DNA of 64,000 bases from Engraulis encrasicolus. Taxonomy: Eukaryota; Chordata; Actinopteri; Clupeiformes; Engraulidae. Within the stretch, counting starts at the first letter, position 1, and each line of letters begins with the position of its first letter. Below, piece by piece: positions 16,082 through 30,551 of the stretch. A program made the translations under genes and the position numbers. The stretch lies in the NCBI RefSeq assembly GCF_034702125.1, contig NC_085861.1:50402295-50466294 (forward strand), read 5' to 3'. The notes beneath the pieces are model-generated. The model was given only the letters and a program-made list of their open reading frames with translations, was not told the origin of the DNA and ran no database searches.

Positions 16082-18580
16082 GTGAACAGACACCTTCAAA
16101 AGTCTCCAGTGTCGGGCACAGAATTAGGCCAAGCTGATGATGTACTGCAGAGGAATTTACCATGCCAAGAGGTACCTGATCATGCAAAATCAGTGGTTCG
16201 ACCTGCCCTACCACCAGACATGCTGCTGCATCCTGAAAACAAACAAGCAACATTACTGCATGTTGCCACTGCAAAAGGTTTATCAGGAAAGCATGAATTC
16301 TTGATTAGCCTGATTCCCTCTGGTGTGTCAGGAGGATACCTTTTGATGCAGGCTGCTGTACACACACTTGTCTCATCTGCTGTTGTGCCAATGATGTGTG
16401 CTGGCTTCCTTCCTATAATACCAAGACCCATTACTAAGTGTGCCACTGTCAGACACTGCCTATCCAACTTCCAGTGTTCGCAGGCAGATGATCCAGGCAT
16501 CAATGGCAATTTGGTGTGATGAAACCTGCATGAGACGGAGCACTTCAAGGATCTCTTCCACTGTATTGGCCCTTTCCATTGGACGCATGTTATTCTCAGA
16601 TATCAGGGAAAATTGCCTCAAGGTTCTGGCCTAGATAACGCATTGATGCATGTCTCTCCAGTGGGAGGTATTCTGGACTCACAAGGACAAGGCAGACTGT
16701 CCAGTGCTTGCACAGGTACAGGCATTGCACACTTCACTGGCTTCAAATTAACGTTGCCCAGAATTAGAGTTTGAGGCCTTGACTGAGCAAGCGGAGAGCT
16801 TGAATCAAGACAAGTCAGAGCTCTGCCAATTCTTTGAAATTTGGCTGGATTTGGCGGCCATCATTAAAAATGCTGTTGTCTCTGAAAGAGAAGGAAAATA
16901 AATCAATATGTGGCTACCATAACGTCCTATGCCAATCTTTGCAGAACGTAACTACAGTAGCCTCTTACTGCTGTGCGAGGTGACATAAAGGTTGAGCAGC
17001 ATTCAGAGAGTATGCAAGGGTCATGGAGGACAGTTTGTAGTAGGAGCCACACACAATGTTAATGTTGCAGCAAAATTTGAGTTATTTCCATCAGATTACA
17101 ATGATCACTGATGCCCTCAACTTTCTCACCAACAACACCACTTTGAAGCGGACAGAATGCCACCTCCAACATGCACTGAGCACCACTCCGTGCCTTACAT
17201 TCAACCGAAATGTGTAATTGTTGCTAGACTGGTGGATCCGCAGAATCCATACTCATTGACCGTTAATGCGCCTGTTCCACTGCACAATCTGCTCAGCAAC
17301 CAGGTTGTTAACAGGAGTGTTGCACCTCGCCTGCGCAACTGTCTCCAAAGCTTGTTTTCAGCTTATACTGGCAGGATAGGTTAGTTCTCAGGAACATAAG
17401 ATAAGTGGAACTGTTTCAAAAAGGAATCTTCTGCAGTACAAAGATCAACCATAGAAGACACCAGCAATCATTGTAAAGGAGCAGAAGTTGGTCTCATCTA
17501 AAGACATAGCTGAGGCACATAGGAGGATGGACATTGCTGAGGAACGGGGCATGAGTATTCAGCAGATCTCATGATGTCCTTTCAGCATCACCCCTGTTAG
17601 ATGGTGACCTTCTGTTGGTTGTTAACAAGTCAAAGCTTGTCAGTGAAATTGAGCCTCACCTTAATCTCACCCAATGAAGCTCTGAGTCTACTTATTGCCC
17701 TCATGTTCGGGTAGACTTCATGTCAAAGATCCGTCATATGCCTCTGGCACAATTTAGGTGCTGTCATCAATGCCATCATCAACTCAGCAGTATCCCTCTG
17801 CCGACATCCAGAGCTCATCCATGTTGTGACTCCTACATTGAGATGTCATTGAAGGAAGGTGAACACATGCGGTGTACCAACTCAACAACAGCCGTTGACA
17901 TCATTGGCGTGAAAGGACTAACACCCATTCCTCACCAACTTGATAAGTTCCGGGCCTCTGTGGAGAACAAGTGAAATCTCCAATAGTTCCAGACATGATT
18001 TATCATCAAACCAGAGGCAATACTACAGCCCTGTTGTTCTTGATGATGAGGTGCTACCAGCAAAGTCAGCTGATGGTGAAGAGATTCCAGAGCTCTTGAA
18101 CTGCGTTGATGAGGCTTAGGCCAGGTTGCTGGTGCATGTTGAGTGGGCTGTTCGTGTGAAGCAGTGCAGAAAAGTTGTTGTAGACTCAAATGATACAGAC
18201 ACATTTGCATTGCTTCTCCACTACAGCCCATATTTCCAGGACCTTGGTATGCAGGAGATTTGCCAACAGTATGGTACTGACTAGATGCGGAGAATGCTTC
18301 CCCTCCATCAATGAGTCTCTCATCTTGGAGCATCACTGACAAAAACTGTGATCAAAGAACATATCCTGTAAGGAGATGATTGCATGAGTAGGGGGGTTGC
18401 ATGAGGTTGGGACTAAACATGCAGCCATGGTTTCTGATCCAGTCCAGTACTTGCTATCTTTGGAGAGGCCAAAATATTGACCGAGCAAGATGCAACATTG
18501 GCTGGGAAGTACTTGGTGCGTGTCTGGGCCGGGGCCAGATCAACAACAACAGCTGTAATATTTGATGATCACAGAGTATA
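16082..18580 (+). pseudogene. Broken transposon ORF with D-T-D nuclease-like motif
   Basis: Reading on the plus strand in shifting frames gives recognisable pieces in order. 16082-16519 is a 145-codon frame with CATVRHCLSNFQ. Near 16540-16650 the frame gives HFKDLFHCIGPFHWTH followed by QGSGLDNALMHVSP. Near 18100-18290 come VVVDSNDTDTFALLLHYSP and MQEICQQYGTD. Near 18380-18530 come VGTKHAA and YLVRVWAGA. This series resembles long uncharacterised fish and invertebrate proteins in which a V-x-S-N/G-D-T-D segment has the look of a PIN/FEN-like nuclease core; that family link is from memory and is inference. Stops and frameshifts separate the blocks, so the copy is dead. Confidence 0.6.
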
Positions 18581-20114
18581 AATGTACAGCATTGGTGATG
18601 GAATCAATGCTCTTCCTCCCATCAGTAGTGCTATAAGAGGGCACATTCACAGAGGGGCATTTCTAGTTCATAGAGTCTGCAACATACTTACTTCTCCTCT
18701 TCTAGTGGGGGCTCCTCTCTGTGTTGACTGTTGCAGTGCATGTGCTGTCCTGTCCTCTGACTGTGTGGAAATGTTAGGTTTACATTTATAGTGGCTGTTC
18801 CTTATTCTTAATAATGACCTAATAGGCAAGCACATGGCTGAGTTCTTCAGAATAGGGAAAAGACCTGGAACATGACCTTGACCTTGACCTTTTAAGGACT
18901 ATACTGACACTATACTGACACAAAATAATCATGGCAATATGGGCAAATAACTCCTCATACCATAATTGAGAATTTGTTTCTCATTTTTACAATGAAAGTC
19001 TATTGACATTCTTCAGAATAGCAAATTTGACCTTGGCAATGACCTTTTAAGGTCACAATCACACATTCTCTTCATGAAATTGTCGGAAATGATTTCCTCT
19101 CCAAAAATTGGTCAGAATTGATGTATGGCATGTATATAAACAGTTTAAAAGTAAAAAACACAGGTTTTTGTCATAGGCAATGGCGGCCAAATTTGGCGGC
19201 CATATTGTGAAAAATCTGGCACTATGGTGGACGAGCACCTCCGTGATTTTTAATGTCTAGGAACCCACTAACTCAATTCCAGTGAGAAACGCCCCCAACT
19301 CAAAATTGCGAACGGGTCTACATGGTTGGTCCAGGACTATTATATTACGGATAGAGATAACTATCTATCATCAAAACCAGATGCAGTTCTGATTTGGACA
19401 GGAAGCTGGTTCCAGTAATTGGCAGCATAATGACTAAACGAGGGTGCGGGGCCCACCTGGAAATGCCCGTCCAGCACTAACCTCATGTGTATGCTAGAGT
19501 CTTTTCAAACCATAGGTGCTGTATTCAAGTTATAATAAGTATGTTTTACTTGTCCTATGGTCACTAGGATGGCCACGAAAATGCCCATGTATTCAACCAT
19601 CTACGGACAAAGGTGATTCTTTAAAATATTTCATAGTAGTTTATTTTAATTTGCTGTAATTTGTTGTATTACAGGAAAGTCAGTAAATAATTTTGGCTAT
19701 TATAAAATAGAGAAGCGCACTCATACTCTGTACACACTATTTTAAAAAATTACACAGATATACTTCTCCATATGGAAAGGATACTAGTCCTTCTCCAAAT
19801 AAACTGAGGCTTTTGCTAGAAAGCAAGAAACAAATGTGAATACAAAAAAATATGTCGTCAAGGATCCCCTGGTCAGCTTCAGTGACTCTAAATTCTTGCG
19901 TGTCCATATGTGACGTGAAGTGAAACGCTTGAGCTGCTCTAGCCCCAGGTCAGACTCTTGACATGATGTGTACAATATGTGTGTGTGTGTTTGTGTGTAC
20001 TCTACTTTACACTTCTTTGCTTCTGCACTTTGTATCTGCTAGTGATGTTGGCTATGATTATGTCCTCGTTTGTAAGTCGCTTTGGTTATAAAGCATCTGC
20101 CAAATGCAATGTAA

Positions 20115-20395
20115 TGTGAAGTGAAAGTTCCCATTCCCATTCCCATTGTCATTCTGACACAGCACACAAGTGCACCCTGCACACAACGAAATTCCATTTA
20201 TTACGTGCAAGGGGGCACCCCACAATGGGGCCCGAAAGGGAGCAGTGCGGCAGGACAGTACCATGCTCAGGATACCTCAGGCATGGAGGAGGATGGAGGA
20301 GAGCACTGGAGGAGTTAATGACACAAGGTTAATGACACCGACAACCTTTGGGCTCCAAGTCTGACACCCTAACTGCTTACAAATGACTGCCCTAT
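20115..20395 (-). repeat. tRNA-derived SINE, duplicate of 7462-7735
   Basis: Same landmarks (GCAAGGGGGCACCCCACAATG, CATGCTCAGGATACCTCAGG, ACAACCTTTGGGCTCCAAG) at the equivalent place in unit 2. Confidence 0.65.
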
Positions 20396-20607
20396 ATCAT
20401 TTCTATAGCATGATGCTACCTACTGAACATACATATTGAGTTATCCTGTGTTTTGCATGCTTTGTCAGAATACAATTTCATGACTGTTTGGTTGGAGGCA
20501 TGCTATAGCTATCACTATTTTTAAGTCACCCTGTTTTTCTGTTGTTGAGGAGGGCAGATGTGCTGCAGTAGAGGCCCAGGCCTTGACAACCACATACTGT
20601 ATGCCAG

Positions 20608-20984
<377 letters not shown>

Positions 20985-21322
20985 CAGGCAGACAGGCAGA
21001 CAGAGAGATCATCAGACTGCAGGCTAAAACAAAATTCTAAATTCTAAACTTAATATTTACCATCAAGTTGCTCAAAATGTATTCAAAGTTCATAAAACCC
21101 CATATTTTTGTGTGCAATCTTTTTAATAACAAATGATTTATTATAACATTAAAGTGGACATTCTAAATTATGTTAAATGTAGAGATTCTACATCTCATTA
21201 CAAATTATATTGCCATATGTAGTAGATGCTAAAAATAGACATTATTTTTTCCTTAAGCACAGTGGTGGGAAAACACCAAATGCTAGGAAACAAACTCTGG
21301 GCATAGGGGTGGGGGGGCACCT

Positions 21323-23374
21323 CAATCATACAATCCTCCTCAACCGCCTGGAAGAGTGGGTGGGCATTAAAGGGACAGCACTGCTCTGGTTCAAGTCCTG
21401 TATCTCCAACACAGAACTTTCTCCGTCTCCATTGGGCACTCCTCATCTGCCTCAGCTCCGGTCTCCTATGGCGTCCCTCAAGGCTCAATTTTAGGGCTGA
21501 TTCTCTTTTGCCTCTACATGCTCCCCCTTGAGGACATTATCCGCAAACAATGTGTTTCTTTTCATTTTTACGCTGATGACACACAGTTATACCTCCCATT
21601 GACATCGCAGCAGTCCACACAATCTCTCCTAGACTGCATAGAGTCCATCAAGCATTGGATGTTTAATCATTTTCTTCAGCTAAATGACAGCAAGACAGAG
21701 ATCATCAGAGAGTCATTTTTGCCCCCCCTAAATCTATACCCAAAGTAGCTAACAGTCTATCTCACCTCTCCCCATTTGTTAAACCCTATGCAAAAAGCCT
21801 TGGTGTCATCTTCGAACCTGACCTGTGTTTTAAAAAGCAGATTAATGCTGTTGTACAGAATAGTTTCTACCAGCTGAGAGTGATCACCCTATCAAGCCCT
21901 CACTGTCCTTTAAAGATCTCGAAACAGTTTTCCATGCATTTATTACATCTCGGCTGGATTACTGCGACGCACTTTATTTTGGCCTCCCTCAAAACCAGCT
22001 TTCTCACCTGCAGTTGGTGCAAAACGCTGCTGTCCGGCTTTTAACAGGCACCAAGAGACGGGAACACATCACCCCTGTCCTCTCCTTTCTGCACTGGCTC
22101 CCTATTTGTTTTAGAATCGAATTTAAAATGCTCCTTCTTGTTTTTAAGTCCCTCCATGGCCAGGCCCCTGTGTACATCTCAGACATGCTACAGCATTGCT
22201 CTGCATCCAGGCCCCTCAGATCTACGGACAAAGGTCTCCTCGAGGTTGGTCGTCCTAGCCTAGCGAGCCATCCTACGTACTTCCGCCAAAGGATTGGCTC
22301 CACTACTGTAGTCTCTCCGTGCTTCTCTGTGGAGTGCCTGGAGCAGTAGAATTTTGATCGCAACGCCCCCCCCAGAAAACAGCCAATAATCGAATACGTC
22401 CCCCACGTGGGGGCGAAAGGGGGAGGACGCTCGTGACAATAGAGGCAGTCGGCTTGTATGCTAAACCTATGCAAATGAGCAGGCGGGGCACTCGGAGGGT
22501 CACTCTCAGCCTCAAAATGAATGGCAGTGAATGAGAAGCCAGCGCACTGGAGGGTAAACTCTGCTTTTTAAGACTTGTAATCGTCGGGAGCACTTTCATT
22601 CAAATTTCACTGCCTGCGTGAATCCAGGGAAACGACTATAAAGTGTCAGAACCATATATATGTCCGAACGACCACAAGCAGTTATGGAATCCACAGTCCC
22701 TCCACCAAAACTCAGTCTAATAGCTTAGTGTTGGTGGGGGGACTGTGGATTTTAATAATTTCAAACCATAACTGAGTGCAAACTTCCTGCTTCCTACAAT
22801 CGCTTCAGAGCAAACAAATGCCAGACCATAAATACGAAATTAAATGGTAGTATTATGGGATGGTCAGGACCAGGCTAGGTCGGTCCCGCATGAAGCAAAA
22901 AGGGGATCGTGCTTTTGAAATTGCAGCTCCACGCCTCTGGAACAGTTTACCTCCCCATATTAGATCTGCTCCCAAGACTTTTGCTTTTAAATCTAGACTT
23001 AAAACCCACCTAAATACATTGGCCTTTGCCTCTTAGATCTTAGTTTCCTTTATTTCTGCTTTTATTGTACCCTGTGTATACTTTTAACCCTTGCTCCTAT
23101 AGTTGTAACCTCCCCTTTCCTTTTAGACACTGTTTTAATCACTTTATGTATTTTAATTTTTCTAAGCTCATTTTATGTATCTTATTAGTCAATACTGCCA
23201 TTGCTGCAACTGTACACTATGCTGATGTTTTCTTTATGTCTATTGGAATGCTTCTAAAATGTGCTACTAATGCTTTATTTATTTAGCTTTCTAACTAGCC
23301 TCTGTACAGCACTTTGGTCAATTTTGTACTGTTTAAAATGTGCTTTAGAAATAAAACTTACTTACTTACTTACT
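21323..23374 (+). mobile_element. 5'-truncated CR1/L2/Rex1-type LINE, interrupted
   Basis: The forward translation shows the C-terminal part of a reverse transcriptase: LNRLEEWVGIKGTALLWFKS, VPQGSILG-like, the catalytic FYADDTQLYLPL, then LQLNDSKTEII. Past several frameshifts come SRLDYCDALYFGLPQNQL, VQNAAVRLLTGTKRREHITP, LHWLPICFRIEFKMLLLVFK and APRLWNSLP. It ends in (ACTT)n at 23355-23374, typical of the group. It sits inside the GGGGCACCTCAAGGTTATCG sequence of the duplication unit, with CTCAA at both sides. A 626-bp element at 22252-22877 splits it. Dead copy. Confidence 0.9.
22252..22877. mobile_element. 626-bp DNA element inside the LINE
   Basis: It splits the LINE frame between GLLEV and the next conserved block. 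Flanks GGTTGGTC (22244-22251) and GGTCGGTC (22878-22885) agree at 7 of 8 bases. The subterminal TAGCCTAGCGAGCCATCC pairs with GGATGGTCAGGACCAGGCTA. The interior has a perfect CCCCCACGTGGGGG palindrome at 22400-22413 and a hairpin at 22690-22757. No ORF. A hAT-type origin is likely from the 8-bp duplication. Confidence 0.7.
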
Positions 23375-23900
23375 CAAGGTTATCGTGTTTGAGTTCACAC
23401 CATGTCACTAAAGACTGCTGTGCGAATCTTACAAGTATGTCGCTATAAATTGAATATACAACATTTTTGTATTCATCAATTGATGAAAGAAACCTCATTT
23501 GTTGTTTAATTAAATCACAATAAAAAGGGAAATGCCCTATTCAACCAGGAATGATTAGCTCAGATTGTCCCACTAACAACATTTAATGGCTGTGGTGGGA
23601 AAACACCAAATGCTAGGAAACAAACAGAAGCATGTTGGGGGGGGGCACCTCAAGGTTATCGTGTTTGAGTTCACACCATGTCACCAAAGACTGCTGTGCG
23701 AATCTTACAAGTATGTCGTTATTAATTGAATATCCAACATTTTTCTATTTATCATATATTGATGAAAAAAAACATCATTTGTTGTTTAATTAAATCACAA
23801 TAAAAAGGGAAATGCCCAATTCAGTCTTCAGTTCACCAATTCAACCAGAAATGATTAGCTCAGATTTTCCCACCAACGACATTTAATGGCTCCATTGAGC
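23375..23900. repeat. Local tandem re-duplication in unit 2
   Basis: The block from CTCAAGGTTATCGTGTTTGA to the AACGACATTTAATGGC words occurs at 23373-23590 and again at 23650-23890; GTGGTGGGAAAACACCAAAT precedes the second copy. Unit 1 has a single copy (9405-9650). Confidence 0.8.
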
Positions 23901-24619
23901 CATAGCATCACGGTTAAAGGAATTAAGACAAAATAAATCCTTGTGGCAGTTTCCTTTTTATGGCTATGGCCAACTGTGCAAAAAGGATGTGTAGATTTTG
24001 ACCGGCTTTAGGACATCCACCTACCAAGATATGCTATGCTGTGTTTGGTGTGGAAGCAAATTACAAATTATTACAGTAAAACTACACTAATGGAAATATT
24101 TGGTTGCTGAAAACACTGTTAATCAAGTTAAAATTATATTTTAAAGCAGGGGCTTAGATTTCTGGGGGATCAAACCAACTCACCATGATATAGTAGATTA
24201 TTTTTTTAGAGTGAACTCACATGCACAGAAAAAACTTAGTTTAATCGTTGGGAAAGTTTACATAGCATGCAGTTATTTTGAGTTTATAAGTTGGGAAAAG
24301 GTACAATAAGTCACACAAAATGGATACAACATGAGTGTGGAAAAAATAAGCAAAGTATACAGACAAATCAAGTATACAGGTATATTCATGTATTTTCCAT
24401 ATTTAAATTAAGTTAAATTCAGAGGTAAAGGTTTTTCATTCTCAACTTTTCCCATCTGCCCTTGAGAACAGTCAATTATTAATGAATCAAACCAATGGCC
24501 AACCAATCATTACAGACTTAGACTATGTAATTTGCCAAGAATTTAGAAATGAGACCTAATTGGACAGATTTTGGGGGTTGAGGGGTGTGGTATACATGTC
24601 TGTGCCTGGTCCAGTTTGC

Positions 24620-24626
24620 ATAAATA
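24620..24626 (+). promoter_or_regulatory. TATA-like box of trypsin 2
   Basis: ATAAATA in GCATAAATAGCAGGG, 48 bp before the ATG, as in trypsin 1. Confidence 0.8.
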
Positions 24627-24673
24627 GCAGGGTTGTGGATGCAGACCTACATCGACAGGATCAATCAGCAATC

Positions 24674-26399
<1,726 letters not shown>

Positions 26400-26447
26400 A
26401 TCAGATGACACCGTCTCTGAGTTAGGATGTGATGATCCTTAGATCAA

Positions 26448-26453
26448 AATAAA
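26448..26453 (+). terminator. Poly(A) signal of trypsin 2
   Basis: AATAAA 49 bp after the stop codon, followed by TGTTCTTTTGTCTGG, a GT-rich downstream element. Confidence 0.8.
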
Positions 26454-27146
<693 letters not shown>

Positions 27147-27283
27147 GAAGCTATTCCAGTACCACATACGGCAATTGACCTGGTTCACCTTACCTGTCCA
27201 ATTCAACCAGGTGTTTGCTTAATTGGACAGGTATCTCCAGGTCATCTGGAATAGTATGTGGCACAGAACTGTAGCTTCTGGGT
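27147..27283. repeat. Small fold-back repeat
   Basis: CAGAAGCTATTCCAGTACCA pairs with the TGGCACAGAACTGTAGCTTC side. An internal pair ACCTGTCCAATTCAACCAGG / TTAATTGGACAGGT lies in the middle. Probably a miniature element. Confidence 0.6.
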
Positions 27284-28361
27284 CCGTGTATCTCGTGGCC
27301 ATTCGATTTCCGTTTCCAAATCGGAAAATAGAAAACAAAAAATAACTTGTTATCCGATTTTTGTTTTGGAAATCGGGAAACGAAAATCGGAAAACTAACC
27401 AATTTTCATTATCTGTTTCATTCTGTTACATGCGGGCAGGCTTGTAATTCAGAATAAAATTATGGCTTCGTTTTCCCATCACCTATTTTTTAATTACATG
27501 AACCGGAAGACTTGAGTGCCTGTCCAGCTTTCAGATCAAAGAACGTGCGAGCGCAGACCTAGGTCTGTCGGTGCGAATAGGTGCATTCGATATGTGTCAA
27601 CGCATGCATGCGCATTTAGACAGCAATGCACCCTGGATGGAAAATGCTGCATGACGGTTAGATTTCCTGTCAAACTTCGAAATTTCGTCGACGTTGCGTT
27701 GACGAGGTGACATGTCACATGGTGTAAAACTATCGCGGGATGAATGCGGCTGCAGTCAGATCTTGCAACCTCTGCAGTTGCTTATCCCCTTCAACGCTCG
27801 TCGGCGGACTGCCTCCGAGGTCACGCGCCCATGAACTGGTTGGTCAACAACTCACTCACGTGTGTATATGGGTCTTGTCTCACACCTCTACACAAGTTTG
27901 CGAGGGTCCCCACTTCAGCTCCTCCTCACTGCCTGTCCCCCAACTCCTCACACGTGGTGTGTTAGTAGAGCAAACCGGTGCGAGCTCATCGTCTCGTTCA
28001 TATTTGTGGCCGACTTTAAATGCGCTGTATTTAATAACACCCACATCGTGACAACAAGTTCTCGCTCACGTGCTTCCGTCAACGTTGGTCGACAGCAACA
28101 AAGTCGTATGGGCTTAGTGACATTCCCAACATCTGGCCAACATTGATTTGGGTTGCAGTCTTACCATTGCTAAGTCTGTCTTTTCAATTGTTTGTTTTTG
28201 TTATTTACCCTGGTATAATACCCCTGCATGTTTAAGTTTTCCAAACGGGAAACAAAATATGAGTGGTTTCTCATTTATTGTTTTCTCCATAAAAACAAAA
28301 ATCGTCCGTTTCCTGATTTGAAAATGAAAATGGAATGGCCAGCACGTAGCCTACACGGACC
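27284..28361. mobile_element. 1.1-kb TIR DNA element
   Basis: Left GGGTCCGTGTATCTCGTGGC and right GCACGTAGCCTACACGGACCC are inverted repeats. Subterminal pairs follow (CCATTCGATTTCCGTTTCC with the AAATGAAAATGGAATGG side, and AAAAATCG / CGATTTTT runs). No transposase in the interior. Confidence 0.65.
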
Positions 28362-28370
28362 CTTCTAAAT

Positions 28371-28560
28371 CAGTGGTGTAGTCTATGTAGAACGCGGGTA
28401 TACGGAGTATACCCACTTCTAAATTTCAGGGATTTCAGTATACCCACTTAAAATTGATTGATCCATTGTTTTGAATAGCACAAATATATACAGTATACCC
28501 ACTTCAAACAATGCTCAAATATACAGTATACCCACCATAAAAAAGTAGACTACACCACTG
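28371..28560. mobile_element. hAT-like MITE
   Basis: Ends CAGTGGTGTAGTCTA and TAGACTACACCACTG are perfect inverted repeats. Flanks TTCTAAAT and TTCTGAAT agree at 7 of 8. The interior carries four TATACCCAC words. Confidence 0.92.
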
Positions 28561-28784
28561 TTCTGAATCCAGATTGCCCATCACACTGTCAGTCTGTGGA
28601 TATTGAGCAGTTAATCCCTTAGCGCAGAGCCTATGTTATAACCTTCTATAGCCTACACGTCCCCAAATTTGTAATTGCTATGTCTTAATCTGTTACTTAC
28701 GGCTCTCAGTAATGTCATAGCAATGTTGATATGATGTAGTTGAGTATTTTCAGCAAATAGTGAATAGGCCTGCAAGCGACCCCA

Positions 28785-28972
28785 TCTGCACTAAGAGGCT
28801 ACTGAGATGGGCTTACGATCACAAGGTTGCAGGTTTAAATCCCACCCTTCCACTCCCTACCACACACCATGGCTGAGGTGCCCTTGAGAAAGGCACCTAA
28901 TCCCAAACAGCTGCAGGGTCTGTAACCAGAAGTCAATTTGGATAAAAGACTCAGCTAAGAGTAATGTAATAG
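28785..28972 (+). repeat. Degenerate tRNA-derived SINE
   Basis: B-box-like GGTTTAAATCCCACC, body CCTTGAGAAAGGCACCTAATCCC, tail TTGGATAAAAGACTCAGCTAAG. Same family as 15762-15982; the A-box is worn. Confidence 0.7.
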
Positions 28973-28978
28973 CCTAAT

Positions 28979-29160
28979 CAGGTAACTTTTTTTCATCATC
29001 ATCCAAAATGGCTAGTAGAGGTTAATCTTACCTACACTTACACTCGCTAATGGGTCAGAGTGGCTAGTAGCCTAAGTCCTTTATGTAAGGTCTTTTCTAC
29101 CAGCCAAACTGAAATTTCACCACCATTTGGCCAGTTGGCTGGTGTGAATTTAAAGCCCTG
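28979..29160 (-). mobile_element. Degenerate hAT-like MITE, same family as 48647-48841
   Basis: The right end GAATTTAAAGCCCTG and interior CCAGTTGGCTGGTGTGAA, CTCGCTAATGGGTCAGAGTG match the reverse complement of 48647-48841. The left end is eroded. AATGTAAT lies on both sides. Confidence 0.6.
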
Positions 29161-29429
29161 AATGTAATGAAATACTACAATAACGTTATTGGCTCACTGG
29201 CCATGAATTCCATGTTGAAATGGGGGGGGGGGGTGTATGATGGCAGAGGGACATTCTCATCTGACTCCCACCAGATGGCTGTTGCTCAGTGTAATGCCAT
29301 GAGCTTGCCCTACTACATTTACCTGGCAAGAGTCTAGTTCAGGTTCTACAGTGAGTTGAAGGTGAAGATTGTGCACATCCCAGGAAAAGGTGCAGGACAA
29401 AGGCTGGCTGTAATTTTAGAGTCAGGACT

Positions 29430-29489
29430 TTCAACAGTTGTCTTCATCAGATTCTCTATGTAGATAGTCTGATGAAGACAACAGTTGAA
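29430..29489. repeat. Perfect short hairpin
   Basis: TTCAACAGTTGTCTTCATCA and TGATGAAGACAACAGTTGAA are exact inverted repeats separated by about 20 bp. The size would fit a small-RNA hairpin, but the TGATGAAG word is common in fold-back repeats. Confidence 0.7.
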
Positions 29490-29534
29490 AGGTTATCCTA
29501 TCCTGCCATGGAATAAAGGGGGGGGAAAGGATTT

Positions 29535-29900
29535 TAAAGGGACACTGTGCAGGAAATGGTCAAAAAAGGTACTGCAACTATGCTGCTCATTGAAACTGGG
29601 TTGGCTATCACCAAATTTGATATTTACATGAAAGTTTACTAAGTAATAAACAAATATTTTCTAGTATGGTGCAAGTAGAGTCATTTTTGCAGCTAAAAAT
29701 GGCTATTTTTGGAAATTCAAAATGGCGGACCATGGAGAAGATCCCCCTTTTTATGTATGAAAAGTGCAATTTTTCCAGTCATAATGAATATTTAGAATTT
29801 GATGGTGGTGGTAAGTATTCATGAAAAAGGTAACATTAGTGAATGGGCAGCATGAATTCTGGAAATAAATAACTAAAAATCTGAAATAGTGTCCCTTTAA
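29535..29900 (-). mobile_element. AGGGACACTG-family miniature element, minus orientation
   Basis: TTAAAGGGACACTGTGCAGG at one end and TAGTGTCCCTTTAA at the other. The interior is the reverse complement of the 8425-8790 copy (AAATGGCGGACCATGGAGAA, ATGAATTCTGGAAATAAATA). Confidence 0.9.
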
Positions 29901-29934
29901 GCGTGCAGACTCCTGACTCTAAAATTTGACTTCA

Positions 29935-30551
29935 ATAGAGCTCTTCAGCGTTGACGTCAACTTGTATGCGGCGTTTGGACTTCCGGTTCCATGGCGATTT
30001 TTTACATTGCAAAACGCCATAGAGATTCAGGTTTGGCAAAAATATAAGTTGCACGCCAACAACGAACATTAGCGTGTCCCCGCATCCCTTTCTCATTAGT
30101 GGAACAGATCGTATCATCATGTTGGTGTATTCACATGTTAAATCATGACGATTTTAATTCAATATTGCTAACCCCTTTCTGATCATTAAAACTTCCGAAC
30201 TACATACTCTCCTTTGGTTGCCATGGGTACAACCCTCCGCACGTACATGCCGGCGCCGCTTCTGTAGTCGCCAAAAGTTTCCAGGTTTAGCATATGGACG
30301 CAACATCGTATTTATGTCGAAGTTTGACACAAAATGATCAACCATGTCATACCTACAGCCTATTTTTAACACCCTCGACAGTTTGCGGGGGTTCGCTAAG
30401 CGCGTGCTTGCACTCGGAGCTTATTTGAAACTGGCCCCTATTCATTCCCAATGGAAGCCGGAAGCCGATACGAACCAGGAAGTCCTTAAATGCTAACATG
30501 AAAGACTACAATCTACTACATGCTTCCGCGTTACTGAAGAACTCTATAAAG
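29935..30551. mobile_element. TIR element of about 0.6 kb
   Basis: TAGAGCTCTTCAGCGTTGACG and the GCGTTACTGAAGAACTCTA side form imperfect inverted repeats. GGACTTCCGGTTCC pairs inward with the ACCAGGAAGTCC side. Frames on the minus strand (29932-30372) show no known domain. Confidence 0.5.

Larger units (their letters stand above)
14826..19339. mobile_element. 4.5-kb transposon with 649-bp terminal inverted repeats
   Basis: Left arm 14826-15474 and right arm 18691-19339 are near-perfect inverted repeats starting TAGTCCTGGACCAACCATG. The trinucleotide TTA flanks both ends (14823-14825 and 19340-19342), a candidate 3-bp target duplication. The 3.2-kb interior carries a decayed plus-strand gene (16082-18580) and an independently inserted SINE. 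A 3-bp TWA duplication fits PIF/Harbinger-type integration, but the coding remnant does not look like a Harbinger transposase, so the superfamily is open. Confidence 0.85.

Noticed and set aside
16026..16548. Minus-strand frames within the 4.5-kb element
   Set aside because: They are antisense shadows; the plus-strand fragments carry the recognisable conserved blocks.
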